Below the pieces are notes generated by a model that did not search any database, was not told where the DNA came from, and was given only the letters and a program-made list of their open reading frames with translations. Positions 14,680 through 22,622 of a DNA stretch of 64,000 nucleotides are shown here, one piece after another (the first letter of the stretch is position 1; each line of letters begins with the position of its first letter). A program made the position numbers and the translations under genes. This stretch comes from Streptomyces aureus. Its GTDB lineage: Bacteria > Actinomycetota > Actinomycetes > Streptomycetales > Streptomycetaceae. The DNA lies in NCBI RefSeq assembly GCF_000725495.1, contig NZ_JNZD01000020.1, forward strand, positions 62,001 to 126,000, given 5' to 3'.

Positions 14680-16406
14680 CGGGGTGCTTCCTCTCTCATC
14701 TCTGTGACGTTGCGGACGGACTTCCCGGCGGGGAGAAGGACCCCGGTTCTTTCCAGGTGGCCGCGGGCCCCACGGATCGCTTCGGGGGTAGTGGCGTACT
14801 CGCGACCCTCCAGCTGCAGGAGGTCCAACACGCCGACAGAGTCGAGGACTCGGCGCTGTCCCGGTCTGATCCCGGAGGTCAGGACGACGATTCCGCGCCG
14901 GTTCAGTTTCTGGACCGCGTCCTTGAGCACCAGTGCCCCGGTCGCGTCCATGGTCGACACCCGCGACATACGAAGGATCACCACGCGTACGTCGGCCACC
15001 TCGGTCATCTCCAGCAGGAAGCGGTGCGCGGCGGCGAAGAACAAAGGCCCGTCGATGCGGTAGGCGATGATGTGCTCGGCGAGCAGGGCGTGTTCCTCGG
15101 CGGTGTGGTCTCCGTGGTCGAGAGGGACCTGGTCGAAGCGGGCCTGCTGGGCAACTGCGCGCAACGCGAGAGCGCCCGCGACGACCAGGCCGATGATGAC
15201 GGCGTACACGAGATCCAGGGCCAGCGTCGCGACGGCGGTCAGGACGAGGATCAGCGCGTCCGAGCGGGTGGCCTTCGCCATCGCCCGCAGCGAGCCGACC
15301 TCGACCATACGGATCGCGGTGGCCAGCAGGACACCGGCGAGGGCCGCCAGCGGGATCTTCGAGACGAGAGGCGCGGCCGCGAAGACGATCACCGCGAGGA
15401 CCGCGGCGTGAGTGAGCGCGGCGAGCCGGGAGCTCGCACCGGTGCGCACGTTGACCGCGGTGCGCGCGATCGCCCCGGTCGCCGGCACGCCACCGAACAG
15501 TGGGGCGGCGATGTTGGCAAGGCCCTGGCCGAACAGTTCCCGATCCGGGTCGTGCTGCTGGCCCACGGTCATGCCGTCGGCGACCGAGGCGGACAACAGC
15601 GACTCCAGCGCGGCCAGCGCCGCGACCGCCACCGCGGGGGCCAGCAAGGAGCCCAGCGAGCCCAGGTCGAGGAAGGACAGCGAGGGCGCGGGCAGCCCCG
15701 AGGGCAGTTCACCGATCGGTTTCGCCCCGCTCAGCCCGGCGGCCTGTGCCACGACCGTGGCGGCGATCACCGCGACGATGGAGAATGGCACGGTCGGACG
15801 CCACCGGGCTCCCACGAGCATGACCACAGCCACCGCGACAGCGACGGTGACGGCCGTCCAGTTCGGGTGCCGCACGAACTCCTCGATGGCCCGCCAGGTC
15901 ACCACCAGTACCCGGTCGCCCTCCGGTTTGGGCACACCGAGCGCGCCCGGAATCTGCTGCAGGCCGATCACGCACGCGATGCCCAGCGTGAAGCCTTCGA
16001 CGACCGGCGCGGGCACGTACTGCATGTACCGCCCGGCCTTCAGTACGGCGAGGCCGACGAGCATCATGCCCGCCATCACGCCGACCGTGAGGACGCCTGC
16101 CGGACCGTACCGGCCCACGATCGGCACCAGCACCACCGTCATGGCGCCCGTAGGCCCTGACACTTGTAGATTCGATCCGCCGAACAACGCGGCGAGGGCG
16201 CCCGCAACGACGGCGGTGGCCAGGCCCGCCTCGGCGCCGAGCCCAGAGGAGACACCGAAGCCGAGGGCAAGCGGCAGCGCGACGATCGCCACCGTCAGCC
16301 CGGCGAGCAGGTCCCGGCGGGGGGATCGCCCCATCTCAGCCAGGTCACCGCGGGCAGGCAACAGGGAGGCGATCCGGGCTCGGACCCGGCTGATCCCCGA
16401 GATCAT
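14676..16406 (-). CDS. SulP-family anion transporter with C-terminal STAS domain
   Basis: A 576-residue SLC26/SulP transporter. The N-terminal membrane domain (~30-420) shows VAIVALPLALGFGVSSGLG, LFGGSNLQVSGPTGAMTVVLVPIV (the helix-3 anion site), and GQGLANIAAPLFGGVPATGAIARTAVN, followed by a STAS domain (~440-550; MSRVSTMDATGALVLKDAVQKL). Substrates in the family are sulfate, bicarbonate or C4-dicarboxylates. ATG 16406 overlaps the ArsR stop by 4 bp; the upstream in-frame extension is a shadow of arsR. Expression is probably under ArsR-C. Confidence 0.9.
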   Translation of the reverse strand: MISGISRVRARIASLLPARGDLAEMGRSPRRDLLAGLTVAIVALPLALGFGVSSGLGAEAGLATAVVAGALAALFGGSNLQVSGPTGAMTVVLVPIVGRYGPAGVLTVGVMAGMMLVGLAVLKAGRYMQYVPAPVVEGFTLGIACVIGLQQIPGALGVPKPEGDRVLVVTWRAIEEFVRHPNWTAVTVAVAVAVVMLVGARWRPTVPFSIVAVIAATVVAQAAGLSGAKPIGELPSGLPAPSLSFLDLGSLGSLLAPAVAVAALAALESLLSASVADGMTVGQQHDPDRELFGQGLANIAAPLFGGVPATGAIARTAVNVRTGASSRLAALTHAAVLAVIVFAAAPLVSKIPLAALAGVLLATAIRMVEVGSLRAMAKATRSDALILVLTAVATLALDLVYAVIIGLVVAGALALRAVAQQARFDQVPLDHGDHTAEEHALLAEHIIAYRIDGPLFFAAAHRFLLEMTEVADVRVVILRMSRVSTMDATGALVLKDAVQKLNRRGIVVLTSGIRPGQRRVLDSVGVLDLLQLEGREYATTPEAIRGARGHLERTGVLLPAGKSVRNVTEMREEAPR

Positions 16407-16744
16407 CGCGCGACAACCTCGGTCTCCAGCAGCTCGGCCAGCAGTTCGTTGCGCCCGGACAGCATCTGGGTCAGGATCCGGCGCGCGGCCTTCATCAGGT
16501 CCGCCACGTCCCCGCCGGCCAGCGCATAGACGACCGTCGAGCCGTCCCGCGTGGCGGTGACGATCCCGGACCGGCGCAGCACCGCCAGCTGCTGCGACAG
16601 GCTGGACGGCTCCACCTCGATCTCCCCGAGCAGCTCCCGCACCGGCAACGGCCCGTCCTGGAGCAGCTCCAGGACCCGTATCCGTACGGGATGCCCGAGC
16701 ATCCGGAAGAACTCGGCCTTGGCCTGGTACAGCGGAACCGACAC
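16403..16744 (-). CDS. ArsR/SmtB-family regulator (paralogue C)
   Basis: A 113-residue winged-helix repressor, highly similar to the ArsR at 1086-1424: AKAEFFRMLGHPVRIRVLELLQDG, recognition helix EVEPSSLSQQLAVLRRSGIV, wing TRDGSTVVYAL, and C-terminal dimer helix. It has no cysteine. It is translationally coupled to sulP (ATGA). An AT-rich near-palindrome at 16841-16860 lies upstream. The shared HTH suggests A and C recognise related sites or effectors; the effector is unknown. Confidence 0.9.
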   Translation of the reverse strand: MSVPLYQAKAEFFRMLGHPVRIRVLELLQDGPLPVRELLGEIEVEPSSLSQQLAVLRRSGIVTATRDGSTVVYALAGGDVADLMKAARRILTQMLSGRNELLAELLETEVVAR

Positions 16745-16840
16745 GACCCCTCGACTTCCCCGGACGGCGCCCCACCCGGGGCAGGCATGAAGTGCTGTGC
16801 CTGCGGCTACCTACAGACACAGCAAACACAGCATCTAACC

Positions 16841-16860
16841 AATTGCTAAATTTTGCAATT
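16841..16860. promoter_or_regulatory. ArsR-type operator candidate C
   Basis: AATTGCTAAATTTTGCAATT is a near-perfect 20-bp palindrome; only positions 7 and 14 break symmetry. It lies ~97 bp upstream of the ArsR-C start and ~40 bp past the end of yjdM. The core TTGCTAA matches operator B. Confidence 0.6.
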
Positions 16861-16899
16861 CCGCATGACACTGCCGCCCCGGTCACCGCGAGTGACGGG

Positions 16900-17259
16900 T
16901 CAGGCCTTCTTGACCACGCTGGACTTGAGCTGCATCGCCCCGAAACCGTCGACCTTGCAGTCGATGTCATGGCCGTCGACGCCGTCGACCAACCGGATGC
17001 TGCGCACCTTGGTGCCGGCCTTGATCCCCGAGGGGCTCCCCTTGACCTTGAGCGCCTTGACGACGACCACGCTGTCGCCGTCCTGCAGCACATTGCCGAC
17101 AGCGTCCTTGACGACCCGCTCCCCGGCAGTGGCCCCGCCCTCGGCACTGCTTTCGTCAGGAACCCATTCGTGGCCGCACTCCGGGCACACCACCAGGGCG
17201 TTCATCTCGTAGGTGTACTCGCACGAGCACGTCGGACAGGGAGGAAGATTTTCGATCAT
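16900..17259 (-). CDS. yjdM: PhnA/YjdM-family zinc-ribbon protein
   Basis: A 119-residue YjdM (PhnA) protein. [25 protein letters not shown] (residues 8-32) is the N-terminal zinc ribbon; [26 protein letters not shown], then [28 protein letters not shown] is the C-terminal SH3-like domain. Length matches the family (~110). ATG 17259 is chosen because the zinc ribbon starts right after it. Despite the old name it is not phosphonoacetate hydrolase; its role is unsettled. It is a stand-alone gene. Confidence 0.92.
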   Translation of the reverse strand: MIENLPPCPTCSCEYTYEMNALVVCPECGHEWVPDESSAEGGATAGERVVKDAVGNVLQDGDSVVVVKALKVKGSPSGIKAGTKVRSIRLVDGVDGHDIDCKVDGFGAMQLKSSVVKKA

Positions 17260-17540
17260 TCCATCAGAATATCCGGCCTCGTCCTCAGACAGTCCGTAGC
17301 TCCAGCCTGCCGGTTTCCGGCCACATCGACCGAACGGAGTTGGCCTCGCAGTCCTCTGCTCGCGATCACCGGACACAACGCAGGCAGGCCTGTACCGGGT
17401 TTCCGAGACTTGGTGTCGCATGCCTTGAACGCCGGTGGGGGTGTCAGGGACGAGCGTGTGAACGCGTTCCGCGACTTGGTCGCGCGCGCCATGTCGCGCG
17501 GCCCCGACGGGGCCTGGCTGGTCGCGGGCGGACAGACGGC

Positions 17541-17563
17541 GCTAGGCCGTTTCGTTTGGATCA
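17541..17563. repeat. IS5 left terminal repeat plus target duplication
   Basis: Contains CTAG (17542-17545), the likely 4-bp target duplication, then the terminal inverted repeat GCCGTTTCGTTTGGATCA. The transposase stop codon (TCA on this strand) is its last three bases. Confidence 0.85.
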
Positions 17564-18411
17564 CCGGGCCGACCACAGGAAGATGCTCGCGATGTGGAGT
17601 CCGGCCAGGTAGATGGTCGCGGTCTTTTCGTAGCGGGTGGCGATGCCTCGCCACTGCTTCAGGCGGTTGATGCAGCGTTCGACGGTGTTGCGCTGCTTGT
17701 AGGTTTCGCGGTCGAAAACTGGTGGCCTGCCGCCCCGACTTCCGCGCCGCAGGCGGTGGCCTCGTTGGTCGGCCGGAACGGGGATGACCGCCCGGATCCC
17801 GCGCTTGCGCAGGTGCTCGCGGATCGCGCGGGAGGAGTAGGCCTTATCGGCCAGGACCACGTCCGGCCTGGTACGGGGCCGCCCTCGCCGTCGAGGAACG
17901 CGAAGGCGGGCCATGACGTGGGTGAAGGCGGGTGCGTCGCCAGCCTGTCCTCCGGTGAGCACGAAGGCCAGTGGGCGGCAGTGGGCATCGGAGGCCAGGT
18001 GGATTTTTGTGGTCAATCCGCCGCGTGCCCGGCCGATGGCGTGGTCTGCCGGTTCGCCAGCTGATGCCCCTTTTTACGGGCGCCGGCCGCGTGCTGGTGT
18101 GCGCGCACGATGGTGGAGTCCATCGAGACGGTCCAATTGAGGTCTTCGTCGGCGTCGGCCTGTGCGACCAGCACGGTGAGCACCCGCTCCCAGGTGCCGT
18201 CGATGGCCCACGTTCGCAACCGGTTGTAGACGCCCCGCCAGTTGCCGTATTTCTCGGGGAGGTGGACCCACTGCGATCCCGTCTGAAACTTCCATGCGAT
18301 CGCGTCGATCACTTCTCGGTGATCCCTCCACCTGCCTCCCCGTCGAGGTGTCCGATCTGGGAGCAACGGTTCGATCCGCGCCCACTGCGCGTCAGTCAAC
18401 GGCACATACAA
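17561..18411 (-). CDS. IS5-family transposase made by -1 frameshifting
   Basis: Frame 1 (18411-18013, 132 codons) begins MYVPLTDAQWARIEPLLP and has NWTVSMDSTIVRAHQHAAGA, the first DDE aspartate. Frame 2 (17561-18016) has VVLADKAYSSRAIREHLRKRGI with the second aspartate, and NTVERCINRLKQWRGIATRYEK with the glutamate. A slippery A5-G4 run (plus strand 18067-18075) lies before the end of frame 1; shifting -1 there gives KGASAGEPADHAIGRARGG joined to LTTKIHLASD, the usual IS5 sequence. The ~280-residue fusion is therefore the active form. Frame 2 alone could start at TTG 18016. Confidence 0.88.
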
Positions 18412-18449
18412 ACAACGACTGGCGGGGCTGGTTGGAACGACGCTGCTCG

Positions 18450-18674
18450 TCAGGCGGCTGGCCCAGTACGAAGCCGCCGCACGTCCCGCGCGAGCGTGTA
18501 CAAAGCGCTGAGGAAGATCACAATCCCAGCCACGAGCCAGAGGACTGACGACCCCGAGTGGTACTCGCGAACGCCGAGAACGAGCAGCATCACGCTGGGA
18601 AGGACGAAAAAGGCCGAGATCAGAGCGCTGACGCGGTTAGTCACTCGGACATCATCAACGACAACCTCGACCAA
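18450..18674 (-). CDS. Small two-helix membrane protein carried inside the IS5 element
   Basis: A 74-residue protein (TTG start; GTG 18644 would give 64). Two hydrophobic segments, VSALISAFFVLPSVMLLVLG and SVLWLVAGIVIFLSALYTL, separated by REYHSGS, then a basic tail. It is read in the same direction as the transposase and lies between the right terminal repeat (7 bp from its start) and the transposase start (39 bp). I do not recognise it. It may be a true passenger gene or host DNA captured by use of an alternative end. Confidence 0.5.
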   Translation of the reverse strand: MVEVVVDDVRVTNRVSALISAFFVLPSVMLLVLGVREYHSGSSVLWLVAGIVIFLSALYTLARDVRRLRTGPAA

Positions 18675-18680
18675 CGGAAG

Positions 18681-18703
18681 TGATCCAAACGAATCGGCCT
18701 AGC
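18681..18703. repeat. IS5 right terminal repeat plus target duplication
   Basis: TGATCCAAACGAATCGGC followed by CTAG (18699-18702); inverse of the left repeat with a single mismatch. Confidence 0.85.
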
Positions 18704-18810
18704 TGCTTTGGCGCTGCAGAAGCAACAGATGGATCAGGCGATTTACCACTTTGGCGGCGCGGTTGGGGTCGGCTACAGCGACGTCGTCGGGGTATAGGGC
18801 GCGCAGGTGG

Positions 18811-19690
18811 CTACCACGGCGGGCCGTTGACCGCCCTACTCGCCGTCGGTGACGTCCGTGATGCGCAGCGAGCGCATCCCGCCGGGCCGCTCGGCCAGTC
18901 CTGCAGGGTGAAAGTGGTGGACAGGACCTTGAGGGCCACGGCGGGATGGAAGAGCACGGCGGGGGAAGCCACCATGTTCACCACCCTCACGAACCTCGCC
19001 CAAACAGCTGCGTCCTTCACCGCGACATGGAAGAGCCTCGTGTTGTACCAGTGTGTGAACCTCGCCCCAAGGGGTCTACGGTCCGGATTCCACATCAGGT
19101 CCGAATTGGTGGAGAGCGTCCACGGGCTGAGTAGCAGCCGGCCCACCCGCTTCTGGAAACTGCCGGCCAGACTGTCCAGCGGCTTTCCGGACGCACTGCG
19201 GCGGGCCAGCATCTGGTGCAGCAGTTCCGCCTCCATCGCGGCCACGGTCAGCCCCTGTCCATAGACGGGGTTGAAGACGCAGACCGCGTCCCCGACGGCG
19301 ATCAGCCGGTCCGGCCAGTTCATGACGGCGTGATAGGGCCGCCACTGGTTGTCGACGTTGGTGTAGCGGTAGGTGGGCTCTTGGAGCGTGCGGCGTTCGA
19401 TCTGCAAGGCCAGGCGCGGGTTGTCCAGGTTCTCGGCGAAGCGCAGGTAGCCCGTGTCGTCAGTCGGCGGCTGGTCCTGGAAGGCGAACAGCGAGCACGT
19501 CCACCGGTTGCGCTTCACGGCCAGCAGGACCCCGGCCCGGGGCGCACGGGGAGCGAACAGCATCTGGTAGGCGATGGAGAAGTCCGGGTGGCTCGGGTGG
19601 CTTTCCTCGGGCCGGTCGAAGTTCATCGACGTGTAGGTGACCTTCGCCTTCACGGTCCGCTTCGCGGGGACGGTGGGGCGCAGCCAGGTC
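18811..19690 (-). pseudogene. FAD-dependent monooxygenase, C-terminal fragment
   Basis: The translation includes FSIAYQMLFAPRAPRAGVLLAVKRNRW, FAENLDNPRLALQI and PDRLIAVGDAVCVFNPVYGQGLTVAAMEAELL. The last is the second FAD-binding GD motif of p-hydroxybenzoate hydroxylase/squalene-epoxidase-like enzymes. The N-terminal GxGxxG FAD fold and substrate domain, about half of a ~450-residue enzyme, are missing: the open frame continues antisense through the DinB gene, where no homology is visible. I call it a 5'-truncated gene. The C-terminal ~30 residues after DWPSGP look abnormal. Confidence 0.7.
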
Positions 19691-19713
19691 CCCGTTGTAT
19701 GTAGTGTGCGGAA

Positions 19714-20277
19714 ATGACAAGAAGCGAGCGGCTGGCGGAGCAGCTGGACTGGCACTGGCGCACGAACCTGCGGCCACGGCTGAACGGTCTTACCGATGAG
19801 GAGTACTTCTGGGAGCCGGTGCGCGGCTGCTGGAGTATCCGCCCGCGTGGCACGTCGGCCGCACCGATGTCGGAAGGTTCGGGGGAATGGACGATGGACT
19901 TCGCGTCCCCTGGCCCGGAGCCGGCGCCGGTGACCACCATTGCCTGGCGGCTGGCGCACATCATCGTCTCGTGCCTGGGCTATCGGGTCGGATGGTACTT
20001 CGGCGGCCAGGACGTCGACTCCGGGACATTCGCCTACGCGGGGACCGCTGACGAGGCGCTGAAGCAGCTCGATGAGATGTATGGGAGATGGAACGCGGGG
20101 GTCCGCGCACTCTCGGACGCTGACCTGGAGAATCCGCCCACGGTGGGGCCTGAGCGGTTTCCCATGGAGAACAGGGTCCTGCACGTCAACAGGGAGCTGA
20201 TCCATCACGGCGCCGAGATTTCCCTCCTGCGCGACCTCTACCGCTGGCAGGACGGAGCCGTACCGCGCCGAATATGA
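19714..20277 (+). CDS. DinB superfamily protein
   Basis: A 187-residue four-helix-bundle protein of the DinB/YfiT type common in Streptomyces: LAEQLDWHWRTNLRPRLNGLTDEEYFWEPV, CWSIRPR, then the metal-binding pattern TTIAWRLAHI, and NRELIHHGAEISLLRDLYRW. The histidines in RLAHI and LIHHGAEI are the expected Zn/Ni ligands. Some family members are thiol transferases; no substrate can be named here. The preceding monooxygenase fragment is divergent. Confidence 0.88.
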   Translation: MTRSERLAEQLDWHWRTNLRPRLNGLTDEEYFWEPVRGCWSIRPRGTSAAPMSEGSGEWTMDFASPGPEPAPVTTIAWRLAHIIVSCLGYRVGWYFGGQDVDSGTFAYAGTADEALKQLDEMYGRWNAGVRALSDADLENPPTVGPERFPMENRVLHVNRELIHHGAEISLLRDLYRWQDGAVPRRI

Positions 20278-20346
20278 CTTTCCGGTGACCGGCGATCGAG
20301 CTTCGGAAGCCTACGTGGACTTTGTGACGCTCCGTGGCTGCGAGTT

Positions 20347-20787
20347 TCAGTGAAGCTGCGCCCTCTTGAAGTAGCTGGTCAGGGTGGTGGCGTGAGGGTC
20401 GCTCGGGGCGGTCATGCTGGTGTTGGGCGGATGTCTCGGGTGTAGATCATCTGTCAGCGGGCTCCTTCGAGGCTCGTCAGGACGAACAGGGCGCGCAGCA
20501 GGCACGGCAGCCAGGATGCGCTGATACTCCGCTGGCAACGCGGACTCCAAAACTCCCGGCCCGCGCTCCGGGACCACCCTCACTGCCCGACCCGCCATCT
20601 GAACCTCCGGCGATCCGGCCTGGGCCCGCTCGGCCCGCACCTCCGCCAGCTGCTTGACCAGCTGTTCTTCGAGTCCGTCCAGCTCCGCACGACGCGCGGC
20701 GATCCGTTCCTGTGTATCTCGGGGGCCATCATGCGCCGGAGCGTACGAGCGGCGCCGATCCCGACGGACGAGAACCCGCAAAACCAA
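20347..20787 (-). pseudogene. Remnant of an unknown coiled-coil protein
   Basis: The minus strand reads DTQERIAARRAELDGLEEQL, VKQLAEVRAERAQ, a clear heptad-rich coiled coil, then Pro/Arg-rich sequence and an ending (HATTLTSYFKRAQLH) that lies in the inverted repeat. The mirrored arm at 20800-20896 encodes HATTLISYFKMAQLP on the plus strand. I infer debris of a mobile or plasmid gene; I cannot name the family. Confidence 0.3.
20351..20446. repeat. Left arm of a ~96-bp inverted repeat
   Basis: Reverse complement matches 20800-20896 at roughly 85% by eye, with one small gap. Best-conserved part: GACCCTCACGCCACCACCCT and AGCTACTTCAAG. The ~350 bp between the arms contains the coiled-coil remnant. 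Confidence 0.75.
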
Positions 20788-20799
20788 CCCTGCCAGACG

Positions 20800-20896
20800 A
20801 TCTACACCTCAGACTGCCGCCCACCACCAGCACGAGCACCCCGAACGACCCTCACGCCACCACCCTGATCAGCTACTTCAAGATGGCGCAGCTTCC
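20800..20896. repeat. Right arm of the ~96-bp inverted repeat
   Basis: Mirror copy of 20351-20446. Both arms encode the same C-terminal peptide outward-facing, so they look like two diverged copies of one gene end placed back to back. Confidence 0.75.
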
Positions 20897-20982
20897 ATGA
20901 TCCAGCGGCGCCGGCCCAGTCGTTGTGATGAGTCAATGCCTTTGCGGGCGATGCGGAGAGTGGCGCGTCGCTGATAACGCGA

Positions 20983-22020
20983 TCACTGTTTCGGCATGTC
21001 CGCGTCCTGAGGGCCTGCCGCCGGAAGCTCCACGGCCCACTCCCAGGTCACCTCGTCAGTCTCGCGATCGTGCTGCCAGCAGGAGAGGAGACGAAGGGCG
21101 ACCAGACGGTCGAGGAGGTCTGCGGTCTGGCGAGGGGAGTGCCCACACAGGTGGGCCACGAGGGCCATCTCCGTTTCGGAGCCGGACGCGCCCGTGTGTA
21201 CTGCCAGTACGAGCGCGTTCAGGCGTTCCCCATCAGCCGTACCGACGGGCGGGGCCAGACAGCCCGGCCGCAGCGCCCAGTGAGCCGCGCGGCGACGGGT
21301 ACCCCGACCCGGTTCCTGATCGAGGACTGCGGGATCGAGCAGCCGCACCCGGGTGAGGGCAGCCGGAGATCCAAGCGGTTCCAGCCAGCCGTCACGCGCG
21401 AGTTCCCGCCACACTTCGCCACGCCGGTACAGCCGCATCCCACGCAGCAGCCCGGTGGGAAGCGAGACCGTGCCATCACTGTCGGCACGCAACGCGCACT
21501 GGAGGGCCAGCAGACGCGCGGCGGGGGAGGAGACGCTCGAAAGTGCGGCCGCCAGGTAGGTGAGCATCTCTCGCACGCGGGTGCGCTCGCCAGGACCCCC
21601 CAGCGGCTGGAGGCGGCGACCGGAACGTTCGGGTGGACGGGAAGCAAGCAGGGTGGCAGGGACAACGGCGGTGTGACTGATGGCGGCTGCACAGGCTGCG
21701 CAGGTGTCCGAGAGACGCCAGAGGCGACCACTGCGGTCGCGGGTCAGGGCGAGCAGTACCGGTCCTGCGCATCCGCGGTGGCGCAGATGCCAGGAGCAGC
21801 CCTGAGCTCGGCACTGGCAGGTACGTAGATGCGTTGGCAGTACGTCGGCACGCGCATGGCGGGCCAGATGCGCCACGACGGCAGACCGCGCAGAGGCACC
21901 CTGGAGGGCAGGGGGGTGCACGGCGCAGTGATGACAGACGAGCCTCAGGCCGCCTGCCCGTGAACGCAGTTCCACTGTCCAGATGCGCCGCACCGCGGGG
22001 TGCGCGCCAGCAAGCCTCAT
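20983..22020 (-). CDS. Cys-rich, winged-helix-like hypothetical protein
   Basis: About 345 residues from ATG 22020. The N-terminal third has several Cys/His clusters (LVCHHCAVH, TCQCRAQGCSWHLRHRGCAGP, DTCAACAAAISH), probably binding zinc. The central part (AARLLALQCALRADSDGTVS, MRLYRRGEVWRELARDGWLEPL) and the C-terminus (HLCGHSPRQTADLLDRLVALRLL) look like winged-helix units. It is divergent from the XRE gene and shares the operator region 22095-22176. I know no function; a DNA-binding regulator or replication-type protein of an integrated element is inferred. Upstream starts would run through the operators. Confidence 0.7.
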   Translation of the reverse strand: MRLAGAHPAVRRIWTVELRSRAGGLRLVCHHCAVHPPALQGASARSAVVAHLARHARADVLPTHLRTCQCRAQGCSWHLRHRGCAGPVLLALTRDRSGRLWRLSDTCAACAAAISHTAVVPATLLASRPPERSGRRLQPLGGPGERTRVREMLTYLAAALSSVSSPAARLLALQCALRADSDGTVSLPTGLLRGMRLYRRGEVWRELARDGWLEPLGSPAALTRVRLLDPAVLDQEPGRGTRRRAAHWALRPGCLAPPVGTADGERLNALVLAVHTGASGSETEMALVAHLCGHSPRQTADLLDRLVALRLLSCWQHDRETDEVTWEWAVELPAAGPQDADMPKQ

Positions 22021-22094
22021 CGGCCCGTCGTCCTCCTGTCTGTCCACACAGCCAAGCCGGGAGCTCCAGAGGGCACCCGGGAGCACGCACCGTA

Positions 22095-22110
22095 GTGCAG
22101 ATCTCTGCAC
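22095..22110. promoter_or_regulatory. Operator copy 1 (GTGCAGA-TC-TCTGCAC)
   Basis: Perfect 16-bp palindrome between the divergent genes, 75 bp upstream of the Cys-rich gene start. Confidence 0.7.
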
Positions 22111-22139
22111 CGTGAACGTCACTCCCGCCTCGGTAGATA

Positions 22140-22155
22140 GTGCAGAAGTCTGCAC
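22140..22155. promoter_or_regulatory. Operator copy 2 (GTGCAGA-AG-TCTGCAC)
   Basis: Perfect half-sites with the same 2-bp spacer; the symmetry extends one base outward (A...T). It begins 45 bp after copy 1 begins. Confidence 0.7.
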
Positions 22156-22160
22156 TGACA

Positions 22161-22176
22161 GGGCAGGGTCCTGCAC
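22161..22176. promoter_or_regulatory. Operator copy 3 (GGGCAGG-GT-CCTGCAC)
   Basis: Weaker copy, 21 bp (two helical turns) after copy 2 and 15 bp before the XRE start. It probably tunes autorepression. Confidence 0.6.
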
Positions 22177-22190
22177 CGTCGGATGGTGGA

Positions 22191-22454
22191 GTGACGATCT
22201 TGCCGCCCGACCCCGACTTCACCGCACTGCGCATCGAACTCGCGCGCCTGCGGGGCGAGCGCGGCTGGACCTTCGACGAACTCGCCGACCGCAGCGGCCT
22301 TGCGCGGCGCACCCTCATCGACCTCGAACACGGCCGCACCACCGGCAGCCTCACCACCTGGCACACCCTCGCCCACACCTTCGACGTGCCCATCGAGCAA
22401 CTGCTGAACACCCTCTGCGACGACCACACCCCGCCCGGACCCCTGGCCCCCTGA
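22191..22454 (+). CDS. XRE-family HTH regulator
   Basis: An 87-residue HTH_3 protein: LRIELARLRGERGWTFDELADRSGLARRTLIDLEHGRT, then TWHTLAHTFDVPIEQLLNTL. This is the five-helix Cro/C1 fold with recognition helix around ARRTLIDLEHG. GTG 22191 is chosen because the longer frame from 22140 would start inside an operator and encode unstructured sequence. The three palindromes immediately upstream are its likely sites. It precedes the DUF6083-RHH-helicase operon by 168 bp. Confidence 0.85.
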   Translation: MTILPPDPDFTALRIELARLRGERGWTFDELADRSGLARRTLIDLEHGRTTGSLTTWHTLAHTFDVPIEQLLNTLCDDHTPPGPLAP

Positions 22455-22622
22455 CCGTGTCCAGCCCGCCTGGGCCCAGGGCGCGAATCACCCGAACCGG
22501 CGAGCACGCATCGAACGCTCCAGCGGTTATCGGATCGGACGTTCGGCCACGCTCGGCTGTCCAGGGGACTCCGGCCCGGCCTTCCCCTCCGCTGCGGAGT
22601 GTCGCCTGGCACGGTGCCCGTC

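Larger units (their letters stand above)
17546..18698. mobile_element. IS5-family insertion sequence, ~1.15 kb, with a passenger gene
   Basis: Inverted repeats (17541-17563 and 18681-18703, 22 of 23 matching) flank a two-frame transposase. CTAG on both sides fits the YTAR-type duplication of IS5 elements. The transposase ends inside the left repeat, but ~270 bp separate its start from the right repeat, and this gap holds a small membrane-protein gene (18450-18674). IS5-type elements usually have only tens of bases there. The intact frame and repeats suggest a recent, possibly active copy. Confidence 0.85.
17413..18796 (+). pseudogene. Coding sequence interrupted by the IS5 element
   Basis: Left of the IS, the plus strand reads [20 protein letters not shown], then [12 protein letters not shown]; right of it the same frame continues AALALQKQQMDQAIYHFGGA, then VGVGYSDVVGV and TAG at 18794. 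Removing 17546-18698 and one CTAG copy rejoins the codons exactly (CTA-GCT). The product is unknown to me; the start (GTG 17413) is uncertain and the 5' end may already be missing. The two parts prove insertion into an open reading frame, not its function. Confidence 0.6.
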
